From: Nitrosospira sp. Is2
GTDB taxonomy: Bacteria; Pseudomonadota; Gammaproteobacteria; Burkholderiales; Nitrosomonadaceae
DNA length: 64,000 nt
Assembly: GCF_033095785.1 (NCBI RefSeq)
Contig: NZ_CP137134.1
Span: 2,666,001 to 2,730,000, forward strand
Direction of reading: 5' to 3'
Position 1 is the stretch's first letter; each line of letters begins with the position of its first letter. The notes under the pieces are model-generated. The model was not told where the DNA came from. It worked only from the letters and a program-made list of their open reading frames with translations, and did no database searches. Below are positions 45,801 to 53,177 of this stretch, one piece after another. A program made the position numbers and the translations under genes.

Positions 45801-46501
45801 TTACCACGAAGTACAATCCCGCACGAACCTGGACGCCAGAGAATGCGGTGGGCATAGGGGGCGCGTATCTCTGCATCTATGGCATGGAGGGCCCGGGCGG
45901 ATACCAATTCGTTGGGCGCACCGTGCAGATGTGGAACCGGTATCGTCAGACAGCCGATTTCGCAGGCGGGAAACCCTGGCTCCTGCGTTTTTTCGACCAG
46001 ATCCGTTTTTATCCGGTAAGCGAGAGCGAATTGCTCAAGCTCCGCAGCGACTTCATTACCGGTCACTTCAAGCTGCGCATCGAAGATACCACTTTCAGTT
46101 TAAAACAGTACAACGCTTTTCTCAAACAGAACGCGGCGTCGATCAGCGCCTTTAAGACGAGTCAGCAGGCTGCGTTTGAAGCGGAGCGCGAACGGTGGAA
46201 ATCCGAGGGTAAGGCTGAATACATCAGCGAGATCGTGCTGGAGGAAGCGGATACGCAGAGCGAGCTGGATCTGCCTGACGGAGCACGCGCCATTAGCGCC
46301 CACGTTACCGGTACGGTGTGGAAACTCCTGGTGCAAAAAGGCGACCGCGTGAAAGAAGGCGATACCGTTCTGGTGGTCGAGTCCATGAAGATGGAATTCC
46401 CGGTGGCTGCGCCGGTGGCGGGCAGGGTAGGGCAATTATTTTGCAAAGAAGGAGCGCACGTCTCCGCAGGGCAGATGCTCTTTATTGTTCAGGAAGAATG
46501 A
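42863..46501 (+). CDS. Biotin-dependent guanidine/urea carboxylase
   Basis: This 1212-residue single-chain carboxylase has a biotin carboxylase part (about 1-450, with ATP-grasp KSTAGGGGIGMRLCW and EVNTRLQVEHGVTEEVTGID) and a carboxyltransferase part of two allophanate-hydrolase-like subdomains (KipA-like from about 455, VQTTVQDYPGRTGYWSVGVP; KipI-like from about 800). The biotinyl domain has its lysine in VVESMKMEF near residue 1174. Urea carboxylases have the same layout. Because of the guanidine riboswitch, DUF1989 pair and APC permease, guanidine is the more likely substrate, giving carboxyguanidine. Which residues set the choice cannot be checked here. The stop overlaps the next start by four bases. 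Confidence 0.9.
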   Translation: MFEKVLIANRGAIACRIIRTLQRMNVKSVAVYTAADALSRHALEADEAYCIGSGVASDSYLRADKILELAQRTGAQAIHPGYGFLSEKADFAEQCSAHGICFIGPSPKQMRDFGLKHTARELASQNGLPLLPGTGLLADVEEAFRYAGHIGYPVMLKSTAGGGGIGMRLCWNRDELSGAYESVKYLARNNFSDAGLFLEKYIANARHIEVQIFGDGKGEVIALGERDCSMQRRNQKVIEETSAPNLPSSVRKALLDAAVRLAKSVNYQSAGTVEFILDASTDEFYFLEVNTRLQVEHGVTEEVTGIDLVEWMVLQAAGDLLPLESFKIKPGGASIQARVYAENPAREFQPSCGVLTGAFFPKPSEARVETWVERGVEVSPFYDPMLAKIIVHAADREEAITRLHAALDATSLHGVETNLDYLKQILRSTAFQAGRHTTAFLNGFHYIAHTIDVLSPGVQTTVQDYPGRTGYWSVGVPPSGPMDGLAFRLANRLVDNDSGKAGLEITLAGPTLRFNCDSVIAICGAPIDVRLDGEPLVQWRAHEVKAGAVVQLGKLVNHGCRSYLAVHGGFEVPDYLGSKSTFTLGQFGGHAGRALLTGDVLHIVEARLLPDSPSRAALPDELVPDYRDRWDIGVLYGPHGAPDFFTEEDIQTFFAVDWEVHYNSSRSGVRLIGPKPQWSRSDGGEAGLHPSNIHDNAYAIGTVDFTGDMPVILGPDGPSLGGFVCPATIVHAELWKIGQLKPGDSVRFRPMSMDQALAQEKLQEMAIRDLRQTQAATAAPEAGSAATATPVLHFTPQSSGQVQVIYRQAGDKNLLVEYGPLELDLSLRFRAHALMQSLQHSVDTRKLEGILDLTPGIRSLQVHFDSTLLSRDKLLDILLATEKKLPDIEHIEVPSRIVHLPLSWDDGATRLAIEKYMQSVRNDAPWCPSNLEFIRRINGLDNIEEVQHTVFEASYLVLGLGDVYLGAPVATPVDPRHRLVTTKYNPARTWTPENAVGIGGAYLCIYGMEGPGGYQFVGRTVQMWNRYRQTADFAGGKPWLLRFFDQIRFYPVSESELLKLRSDFITGHFKLRIEDTTFSLKQYNAFLKQNAASISAFKTSQQAAFEAERERWKSEGKAEYISEIVLEEADTQSELDLPDGARAISAHVTGTVWKLLVQKGDRVKEGDTVLVVESMKMEFPVAAPVAGRVGQLFCKEGAHVSAGQMLFIVQEE

Positions 46502-48411
46502 ATATGGATAAACGGTCGTCACCCGGATATCTGGGCGATATCGAAACCCTCCTGAAACGCTATGCGAGCGGCGAACTCACCCCGAGTCAGATGGTGGAGA
46601 CGGTGCACCGGCACGTCCGGAACAATGACAACAGCGCCTGGATATCCATAATGCCCCTCGAGGCGTTGCGCCAGTACGCGTCCGCAGTGGAGGTGAGCGC
46701 GGGGGAAATGGACGCCCTGCCGCTGTACGGCATTCCCTTTGCAATCAAGGATAATATTGATCTGGCCGGTCTCCCAACGACGGCGGCCTGCCCGGCGTAT
46801 GCCTACACGCCGCAAAAGAATGCAACCGTGGTGCAGAGATTGATCAATGCCGGCGCGATTCCCATCGGGAAGACCAACCTTGATCAGTTCGCCACTGGAC
46901 TGAACGGGACGCGGTCGCCATACGGCGCGTGCCAGAACGCATTTAACCCGGATTATATTTCAGGCGGATCAAGCTCCGGCTCGGCAGTGGCGCTGGCAAA
47001 AGGAATGGTGTGTTTCAGTCTCGGAACGGATACGGCGGGTTCCGGCAGAGTTCCCGCGGCTTTCAATAATTTGATCGGGTATAAGCCGACCCGGGGCTGG
47101 CTGTCCACAAGGGGCGTGGTACCGGCCTGTCGTTCCCTCGATTGTGTTTCCATCTTCGCCTTTACCGCCACCGATGCCGGTCGCATTCTGGAAGTGTCCG
47201 TGGGGTATGACGAGGAAGACGTTTATTCTCGCGGGAGAAAGGAGCATGTTTTCGATTTCAGCGTTAGCGGCGGCCGCTTCCGCTTTGGCGTCCCTCGCCA
47301 GCATCAGCTTCAATTCTTTGGTAATCAGGACGCTGCGCGGCTGTTCGACCGGGCAGTGGCAAGCATGGAGGCGCTGGGTGGCACCGTTGCCGAGATAGAC
47401 TTCGCTCCGTTTCTGGAGACTGCGCGGCTGCTCTACGAAGGTCCGCGGGTAGCTGAACGTTATGCGGCAATCAGGGATTTTTTCGACTCGCACGGCGATC
47501 AGGTGGTTGCACCTGTGCGGGAGATCATAGGAGGCGCCGACCGTTATTCGGCAGCGGATGCCTGTGAAGGCGAATATGAGTTGCGCAGGCTCAAGCGCGA
47601 GACTGAGCGGATATGGACGGAGGCTAAAGTCGATTGCCTGCTGACACCCACCGCAGGAACGATTTATACGATTCGTGCGATGCAGCAGGATCCCGTGCGG
47701 CTCAATGCGAATCTTGGTTACTACACCAATTTTGTCAATCTTCTCGATTACTCCGCCGTCGCCGTGCCGGCTGGGTTTCAAAATGATGGGCTGCCCTTTG
47801 GCATAACACTGGTGGCCCAAGCTCACCGCGACATCCCGCTGCTACATTTAGCGGAGCGCTTGCAACAAACCCATGCGCTTCCACTTGGCGCAACGGGCGT
47901 GACCTTGCAAAAACCTTCGTCACCGCAAAGACCTTCAACACCTTTGCCAAACGACTCATCAAAGCCGACGGGTCGTGCGAGCCGGCAGCCCGGCTGGGTA
48001 AGGGTGGCTGTGTGCGGAGCGCATTTGTCCGGCCTGCCGTTGAATGGGGAACTGACGGGCCGCAATGGAAGGCTCGTGACGAAAACCACGACCTCTTCAG
48101 ACTACAAACTCTACGCCTTGCCCGGGGGGCCGCCGCATCGTCCAGGATTGGTGCATGTTGAGGCGAATGAGCCAGGAACGTCCATCGATGTCGAGGTTTG
48201 GGAGATGCCCGAACGCGAATTCGGCGGCTTTGTCGCTGGCATCCCGGTCCCGCTCGGTATTGGGACCATCACGCTGGCGAGCGGTGACGCGGTACAAGGC
48301 TTCCTGTGCGAGCGTTATGCAATTGCTGGTGCGATCGATATCAGCCGCTACGGGGGCTGGTGGGGCTACCTGAGCAGTCGCGCACTGCCCGAAACACTAA
48401 CTGACCGCTAG
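46498..48411 (+). CDS. atzF: Allophanate hydrolase
   Basis: This 637-residue protein has an amidase-signature domain with catalytic Lys in PFAIKDNIDLAG, cis-Ser/Ser in SGGSSSGSAVALA and the loop GTDTAGSGRVPAAF. A serine/proline-rich linker follows (about 465-495), then the C-terminal domain typical of AtzF (VRVAVCGAHLSGLPLN, VPLGIGTITLASGDAVQGFL). It hydrolyses allophanate to CO2 and two ammonia. ATG 46498 overlaps the carboxylase stop (ATGA); an upstream extension of the frame lies inside the carboxylase and is not used. It ends the operon. Confidence 0.92.
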   Translation: MNMDKRSSPGYLGDIETLLKRYASGELTPSQMVETVHRHVRNNDNSAWISIMPLEALRQYASAVEVSAGEMDALPLYGIPFAIKDNIDLAGLPTTAACPAYAYTPQKNATVVQRLINAGAIPIGKTNLDQFATGLNGTRSPYGACQNAFNPDYISGGSSSGSAVALAKGMVCFSLGTDTAGSGRVPAAFNNLIGYKPTRGWLSTRGVVPACRSLDCVSIFAFTATDAGRILEVSVGYDEEDVYSRGRKEHVFDFSVSGGRFRFGVPRQHQLQFFGNQDAARLFDRAVASMEALGGTVAEIDFAPFLETARLLYEGPRVAERYAAIRDFFDSHGDQVVAPVREIIGGADRYSAADACEGEYELRRLKRETERIWTEAKVDCLLTPTAGTIYTIRAMQQDPVRLNANLGYYTNFVNLLDYSAVAVPAGFQNDGLPFGITLVAQAHRDIPLLHLAERLQQTHALPLGATGVTLQKPSSPQRPSTPLPNDSSKPTGRASRQPGWVRVAVCGAHLSGLPLNGELTGRNGRLVTKTTTSSDYKLYALPGGPPHRPGLVHVEANEPGTSIDVEVWEMPEREFGGFVAGIPVPLGIGTITLASGDAVQGFLCERYAIAGAIDISRYGGWWGYLSSRALPETLTDR

Positions 48412-48622
48412 ATCGCCAGGGATGGCACGTCCGGATTGGCGTAGCGCAATGTGACGTAACGCGCTGTCCCGCCCAAGCCACACCTATTCAAGTCCTGCAC
48501 GGATGCGACAAGTGGTTGCGTTTGAGGCGCGCCCCGGTCTCGCTGCGGGTCTGCCAAAGCGTGCTCGAATCGCAATCCAGACGGTCAATAGTTCTGTTTT
48601 TCACATTCTTCAATCAATACCG

Positions 48623-48724
48623 TTGTCGTTTTTTGACGACAATGCTTGATCGTATTCAAGGGCGTTGCATTAACGCCTAAAACAGGCGATAAGCATTCGG
48701 CAGTGTCGTTGTGAGGCGACACTG
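48623..48724 (+). other. Cluster of three hairpins after the guanidine operon
   Basis: Three inverted repeats lie within 102 bases: TTGTCGT/ACGACAA (48623-48642, loop of T and G), GGCGTT/AACGCC (48661-48677) and CAGTGTCG/CGACACTG (48701-48724). They follow the allophanate hydrolase stop by about 210 bases. No T-run follows any stem, so they are not simple terminators. They could be a structured RNA, protein-binding sites or an mRNA-stability element. Confidence 0.4.
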
Positions 48725-48884
48725 TGTATTAGTATTAAGGCTCAATAGCTTAGTCTCCCTAAGTCTCTTGCTCAACAGATTTGTTGTCGCGCTTGTTGAC
48801 GACGGACATCTCAGGTCAGGGGTAGTGGCGTGACGATGATTTATAAACAACCTTAAGCAAATTTAACGACATAGGAAGATTGGC

Positions 48885-48950
48885 ATGGTAACTGCTACAC
48901 CAAAAACACGCAGCGTGCAAAGCAAAGCGGAATGTCTCAAGGTTGAGTGA
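48885..48950 (+). CDS. Possible 21-residue leader peptide
   Basis: ATG 48885 follows AGGAAG by six bases and opens 21 codons (MVTATPKTRSVQSKAECLKV...) ending at TGA 48948. It ends nine bases before the first of three matching segments that can form competing stems (48959-49020). The position suggests a leader for the RTX gene, but such short frames arise by chance. Confidence 0.3.
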   Translation: MVTATPKTRSVQSKAECLKVE

Positions 48951-48958
48951 GAGGGAGC

Positions 48959-49020
48959 AACCTGATTCCGAACAATAAATACTCTGTGCCTGCGATCAGG
49001 TTCTAAGCGAACCTGATTCG
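48959..49020 (+). promoter_or_regulatory. Three-segment repeat able to form alternative stems
   Basis: AACCTGATTC occurs at 48959-48968 and again at 49010-49019. The complement ATCAGGTT(C) occurs between them at 48995-49003. The middle can pair with either flank; with the downstream copy it forms a nine-base stem with a five-base loop. No T-run follows. It sits 55 bases before the RTX gene start, which has its own CAGGAG site. Confidence 0.4.
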
Positions 49021-49074
49021 CCAACAGTTGCGAACTGCAATCTTTAGTTAAACTCACTCTCAGGAGAAATTCAC

Positions 49075-50202
49075 ATGGCTATAGCAACTTTAGATATCAC
49101 AGCAACTCTGGGTCGCGGCAAGAACGACGATCATAAGGACGACTATAAGGACGACAACAAGAATAAGAAGGACGATCACCGGAATGACGATCACCGGAAG
49201 GACGACAAGAACGCCAAGAAGGACGATGACGACAAGAAGAAGGATGATCATCGGAAGGACGATGACCACCGGAAGGACGATGACCACCGGAAGGATGACA
49301 AGAACGCCAAGAAGGACGATGACGACAAGAAGAAGGATGATCATCGGAAGGACGATGACCACCGGAAGGACGATGACCACCGGAAGGACGATGACCACCG
49401 GAAGGACGACAAGAACGCCAAGAAGGACGATGACGACAAGAAGAAGGATGATCATCGGAAGGACGACGACGACAAGAAGGACGATGACAGGAAGGACGAC
49501 AAGCACGCCAAGAAGGACGACGACGACAAGAAGGACGATGACAGGAAGGACGACAAGCACGGCAAGAAGGATGACAAGAAGGACGATTACAGGGACCAGG
49601 ACGGGAAGGATTATGGCCAACGGGAAGACCATGACAGCTACGCCGATCACAACAAGAGCCACTATGGCAAGTACATAGTCGGCACCAGAGGCGACGACAA
49701 GCTCGAGGGTGGGAACGGCAACGACTTTATCGATGGCCGCGGGGGTGATGACAAGCTGTTTGGCAAGGGCGGCAACGACACGATCTTTGGCGGCAGAGGC
49801 GATGACAAAATCGAGGGCGGCAGAGGCGACGACAAAATCGACGGCGGCAGAGGCGAAGACACCATCGTGTTCAGCGGTGTAACTAAGTGGTCCAACGGCT
49901 TCGACAAAATCGATGGCTTCAAGTCAGGAGAAGACACCCTGCAATTCAGCCTGAAGGACGTCAATGACGCGATCGAAGGCCGTCGCAACGACTTGAAGAA
50001 AGGCGAGCTTGACGACGATAATTTCGCCAGCAACAAGTGGGGTAAAGCGGAGGATAAGGACGATTTCTTCGTTTACAACGAAAAAACAGGTGTTCTGTCG
50101 TTCGATGCCGACGGTAAGGGCGGACATGGCGCGACTGACCTGGCTAAACTGGTCGGTGCGCCGGAGCTCGACGCGAGCGATATTTTCCTGGCGGCGTATT
50201 AA
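49075..50202 (+). CDS. RTX-type Ca-binding protein with K/D/H/R tandem-repeat N-terminal half
   Basis: This 375-residue protein has three parts. Residues about 18-185 are an extremely charged repeat made of KDDDHR, KNAKKDDDDK and related units. About 201-265 are six or seven glycine-aspartate nonapeptides (GGNGNDFID, GRGGDDKLF, GGRGDDKIE), which form a Ca-binding parallel beta roll. About 265-375 are a serralysin-like end (FDKIDGFKSGEDTLQFS, DFFVYNEKTGVLSFDADG, ASDIFLAAY). There is no N-terminal signal; the RTX and C-terminus point to type I secretion. The start has CAGGAG upstream. The repeat's role is unknown: it may bind metal or mineral, or polyanions. A strong terminator follows. Confidence 0.85.
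   Translation: MAIATLDITATLGRGKNDDHKDDYKDDNKNKKDDHRNDDHRKDDKNAKKDDDDKKKDDHRKDDDHRKDDDHRKDDKNAKKDDDDKKKDDHRKDDDHRKDDDHRKDDDHRKDDKNAKKDDDDKKKDDHRKDDDDKKDDDRKDDKHAKKDDDDKKDDDRKDDKHGKKDDKKDDYRDQDGKDYGQREDHDSYADHNKSHYGKYIVGTRGDDKLEGGNGNDFIDGRGGDDKLFGKGGNDTIFGGRGDDKIEGGRGDDKIDGGRGEDTIVFSGVTKWSNGFDKIDGFKSGEDTLQFSLKDVNDAIEGRRNDLKKGELDDDNFASNKWGKAEDKDDFFVYNEKTGVLSFDADGKGGHGATDLAKLVGAPELDASDIFLAAY
49207..49572 (+). repeat. In-frame tandem DNA repeats inside the RTX gene
   Basis: Copies of a unit beginning AAGAACGCC start at 49207, 49300 and 49411, with related AAGCACGCC or AAGCACGGC at 49501 and 49555. Spacings are 93, 111, 90 and 54 bases, all multiples of three. The 93- and 111-base units differ by exactly one 18-base subrepeat (coding one KDDDHR hexapeptide). 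Near-identity between copies shows recent expansion by slippage or unequal exchange, and length should vary between strains. Confidence 0.85.
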
Positions 50203-50781
50203 GCTAGGTGCCCATGCGAACCGTACTGATTTTGTTTACGTGAGCATGGATTGGTAAATAGCCACTAATGCCCCGCAGAGTAAAATCTGCGGGCATTTTT
50301 TTGCCCGGCCTACGGGATATCTGGACTTTTCCACACGGCAGAACTTTTCCTTGCAGGTCGAGCGTTGCGCTTATTCCGATCGGTCAAGGGGGTAAAGGCT
50401 GAGCATTTAGAAGTACGGGCAGTTATTCCGTCCCATCTCGAGTTATCTCACCCGGACTTACATCACCGTATTCCCCCTTCGTTCGTGCTGGGAAATAAAG
50501 CGGATCAATGATATCGGCATTAAATGTCATTGATATCCACAGGACGCTCTAAGCAGAATGTTGTGAAGGCCGCATGCGTGGCCGGACGCAGTGCCCTTAT
50601 GGAACAGGGTTGATAACACACAGTGGGGCAGGGCAATAAAACTCTGTGAAGAGGGCGATCAGTTCACCGGACTGGAGGCGCGTCAGCCGTTATCTGGCTG
50701 CATCCCCCCGGCAATTCCTGCTGAGCCGGACCGCTGAGGCCGGGAAGCATTCATTTTCTAACAACTTTTAAGGATCGTAGT
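50203..50781. other. Intergenic region before cytochrome gene
   Basis: It contains the terminator at 50268-50302. The remaining 480 bases show no gene. The promoter for the diheme cytochrome must be here, but no clear boxes or FNR-type palindrome were seen. Confidence 0.4.
50268..50302 (+). terminator. Rho-independent terminator of the RTX gene
   Basis: A stem of CCCGCAGA with TCTGCGGG (extended by ATG/CAT, one mismatch) and loop GTAAAA is followed by seven T. It lies 66 bases after the RTX stop and fits an intrinsic terminator in the plus direction. Confidence 0.85.
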
Positions 50782-52233
50782 ATGCAAAGTAAAGATTTTG
50801 CGGGATTGGCGCTGATGTCCGTTCTGCTTTCAACGCTCGCCATGCCTGTATTTGCAGATAGTAATCAGGGCAACTTGCGGAACATGCTCAAATCAGTCAA
50901 TAGCCACGGCATAGATGCGAGCTTCAATACAGCCGGCGCTATTGATCTTGATAATGCATTTTTCAAAAGCCTGGGCAGCAATGGCCGTACCTGCAGTACG
51001 TGTCACGAACCTTCGGAGGGATGGACGATCACGCCCAAAGGCGTTCAGGCACGCTTTGAAAAAACACAAGGCTCGCATGCACTCTTCCGCTTGAACGATG
51101 GCGCAAATTCGCCTAATTCGGCTGTGTCAACAGTTGAGGAGCGTCGTAAGGCCTATAGTATGCTGCTCAGCAAGGCGAACTTGCGCGTCGGTATAGGCAT
51201 ACCTGCCGACGCGGAATTTAAGCTGGTCGATGCCGATGATCCTTACGGTCATGCGAGCGCATCCGAGTTGTCCCTGTTTCGCCGCCCATTGCCTTCAACC
51301 AACTTGAAATTTTTAAGCAGCGTGATGTGGGATGGACGAGAGACAACCTTGATGCCGGGTTCCAGTTACTGCATTTATGGCACTTCGACTTGCTATGCTT
51401 CCGTATCGTTTGACCTTTCAAGCCAGGCAAATAACGCCACGGTGGGCCATGCTGAGGCGTTGCAGACCCTTACCCCTGAACAGCGCAGAGAGATCATGAC
51501 GTTCGAATCGGGCTTGTTTACAGCCCAGATACATAGCACCGAGGCAGGTAATCTGATAACACATGGGGGGCGTGGCGGCCCCATGCAGCTAAGTAAGCAG
51601 GATTATTACTTCGGTATCAACGATACCGTCGCCGGGGATTATCGTACTCGCGCCGGTTTCAATCCCAAGGTGATGTCGCTCTATGATGCCTGGAGCCGTT
51701 TTAATCCGGCTGCACCCAGCGAGGAGGATGAGATCGAGAAATCGTCCGGCAGTGACAGTGGACGTGCCGCTATCGCGCGTGGTCAAGCCCTGTTTAATAC
51801 CAAGCCCATACAGATCACGAATGTTAAAGGTTTGAATGATGATCTGAATATGAGCATACTCGCGGGCACTTGCACTACCTGTCATAACGCGCCCAATTCT
51901 GGCAATCACTCGGTTCCCTTGGCCGTGGATATCGGCATCGCCGATGAGTCGCGCCGCACCCCCGATATGCCTTTATATACACTTCAGAACAACGTCACGG
52001 GCGAAACAATTAAAACTACGGATCCGGGCCGCGCCCTGATTACGGGTAAATGGAAAGATATTGGACGCTTCAAAGGACCGATTCTTCGTTCTGTCGCCTC
52101 AAGACCGCCTTATTTTCATGATGGCTCTGCCCCCGACCTTGATGCTGTAGTTGATTTCTATAACACTCGTTTTGGGATAGGGCTTACCGAGCTTGAGAAG
52201 GCCGATTTGGTCGCATTTTTGGCAGCACTGTAA
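50782..52233 (+). CDS. Diheme cytochrome c, cytochrome c peroxidase/MauG-like, periplasmic
   Basis: This 483-residue protein has a signal peptide ending near VFADS (residue 25). It carries two c-heme sites: CSTCH at about residue 72 (CSTCHEPSEGW) and CTTCH at about 371 (GTCTTCHNAPNSG). The late block RPPYFHDGSAPDLDAVVDFY matches the second half of bacterial cytochrome c peroxidases and MauG. The large spacer between hemes (about 300 residues, against about 145 in classical enzymes) and extra cysteines (SYCIYGTSTCYA) set it apart. It may reduce peroxide or oxidise a protein or small molecule in the periplasm. It stands alone between two terminator-like hairpins. Confidence 0.85.
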   Translation: MQSKDFAGLALMSVLLSTLAMPVFADSNQGNLRNMLKSVNSHGIDASFNTAGAIDLDNAFFKSLGSNGRTCSTCHEPSEGWTITPKGVQARFEKTQGSHALFRLNDGANSPNSAVSTVEERRKAYSMLLSKANLRVGIGIPADAEFKLVDADDPYGHASASELSLFRRPLPSTNLKFLSSVMWDGRETTLMPGSSYCIYGTSTCYASVSFDLSSQANNATVGHAEALQTLTPEQRREIMTFESGLFTAQIHSTEAGNLITHGGRGGPMQLSKQDYYFGINDTVAGDYRTRAGFNPKVMSLYDAWSRFNPAAPSEEDEIEKSSGSDSGRAAIARGQALFNTKPIQITNVKGLNDDLNMSILAGTCTTCHNAPNSGNHSVPLAVDIGIADESRRTPDMPLYTLQNNVTGETIKTTDPGRALITGKWKDIGRFKGPILRSVASRPPYFHDGSAPDLDAVVDFYNTRFGIGLTELEKADLVAFLAAL

Positions 52234-52260
52234 CGTTGTATCAGTAATAAAGGTTTTAAG

Positions 52261-52298
52261 GGCCTGCCGCCTGACCAGGGGCAGGCCATTCGATTTTT
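52261..52298 (+). terminator. Likely Rho-independent terminator after the diheme cytochrome
   Basis: GGCCTGCC (52261-52268) pairs with GGCAGGCC (52280-52287) and a short T-run (TTTTT) follows at about 52294. The gap between stem and T-run makes this moderate rather than strong. Confidence 0.5.
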
Positions 52299-52487
52299 AC
52301 GACAAGTTTTGCGCCATTACCTGAGATTGCGCGAGACCTGGGTTCCCGCTTCAGCAAATAGACCCGATGCGTTTCGGCAGGGCGCTGGCGATAAAAAAGT
52401 GGTTCCGGCTCAACCGTGTCTATTGCAAAATGCAAGTCAAGAAACTACATTATAATTCTTTCTACAAAGCGTTCTCCATTACAAAGC

Positions 52488-52901
52488 ATGCCTGCGAAGC
52501 CCCCAACTTCAGACCCTACAGACTCACCTGGCACTCAACCGACGCAGGAAGAACCGTTCTTGCGGTCTGTTTGTCCCGTTACAAACGCGCTGGATATTTT
52601 TGGCGACAAGTGGACGCTGCTGATTATCCGGGACCTGATGCTGGGCAAATGCCGTTACCAGGATTTGATAGCCTCGCCGGAGCGTATTGCCTCAAACATA
52701 CTTGCCGATCGGTTGAAGAAAATGGAGGGCGTCGGGCTGGTGGTCCGGCGAGCTTACCAACATAGGCCGGTGCGCTACGAATATTTCCTTACGGAGAAGG
52801 GCAAGGACCTGGGGCCGGTATTGGAAGTCATCGTTAAATGGGGGAAGAGGCATTATCCTGGCACAATGATTTTTCCCAAATTTGAGCGGGATGAGCCTTG
52901 A
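52488..52901 (+). CDS. HxlR-family transcriptional regulator
   Basis: This 137-residue winged-helix regulator has the HxlR signature SVCPVTNALDIFGDKWTLLIIRDLM, RYQDLIASPERIASNILADRLKKME and YEYFLTEKGKDL. Its first cysteine (SVCPV) is the redox- or ligand-sensing position found in several members. ATG 52488 is preferred on family length; the frame extends to 52416. It lies alone, so its targets are unknown, though neighbouring genes are candidates. Confidence 0.88.
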   Translation: MPAKPPTSDPTDSPGTQPTQEEPFLRSVCPVTNALDIFGDKWTLLIIRDLMLGKCRYQDLIASPERIASNILADRLKKMEGVGLVVRRAYQHRPVRYEYFLTEKGKDLGPVLEVIVKWGKRHYPGTMIFPKFERDEP

Positions 52902-53177
52902 CTCACGGGCGAGCCGGCGTTCCTGTCAGGCAGAACAGGCCCTATTTTCGCTTAATGCCATTTTTGAATTTTTATCTTATATCCGCCGCCAGGATTGCCG
53001 GGGCCGGATCAGCCGGCGTTTAGCTTGACGATGATGATTCAAACCACCGATATTCCGGGCCGCGAACGCAAATTTAGTAATACGGACCGATAAAGGTTTC
53101 AGCCTGTTAAGCTGAATCCATTCGCTGCTTGTATCTCATATTCCCAGAGCCACCAACATAACGGCCGTCGCGACTAC

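Larger units (their letters stand above)
48412..49074. other. Long intergenic region between allophanate hydrolase and RTX gene
   Basis: The 663-base gap holds the three-hairpin cluster, the possible leader peptide and the alternative-stem repeat listed separately. The part 48412-48620 shows nothing that I can identify. The promoter of the RTX gene is presumably here. Confidence 0.45.

Noticed and set aside
46318..46497. Upstream extension of the allophanate hydrolase frame
   Set aside because: It overlaps the biotin domain of the carboxylase; the coupled ATG at 46498 fits family length.
49207..49572. Regular repeats that might be mistaken for a CRISPR array
   Set aside because: Units are in frame, lack unique spacers and have uneven spacing; no cas gene is near.
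49090..49662. Antisense frame of 190 codons opposite the RTX gene, extremely hydrophobic (leucine and valine runs)
   Set aside because: It mirrors the charged K/D repeat: GAC and AAG codons read backwards give valine and leucine. It has no ribosome-binding site.
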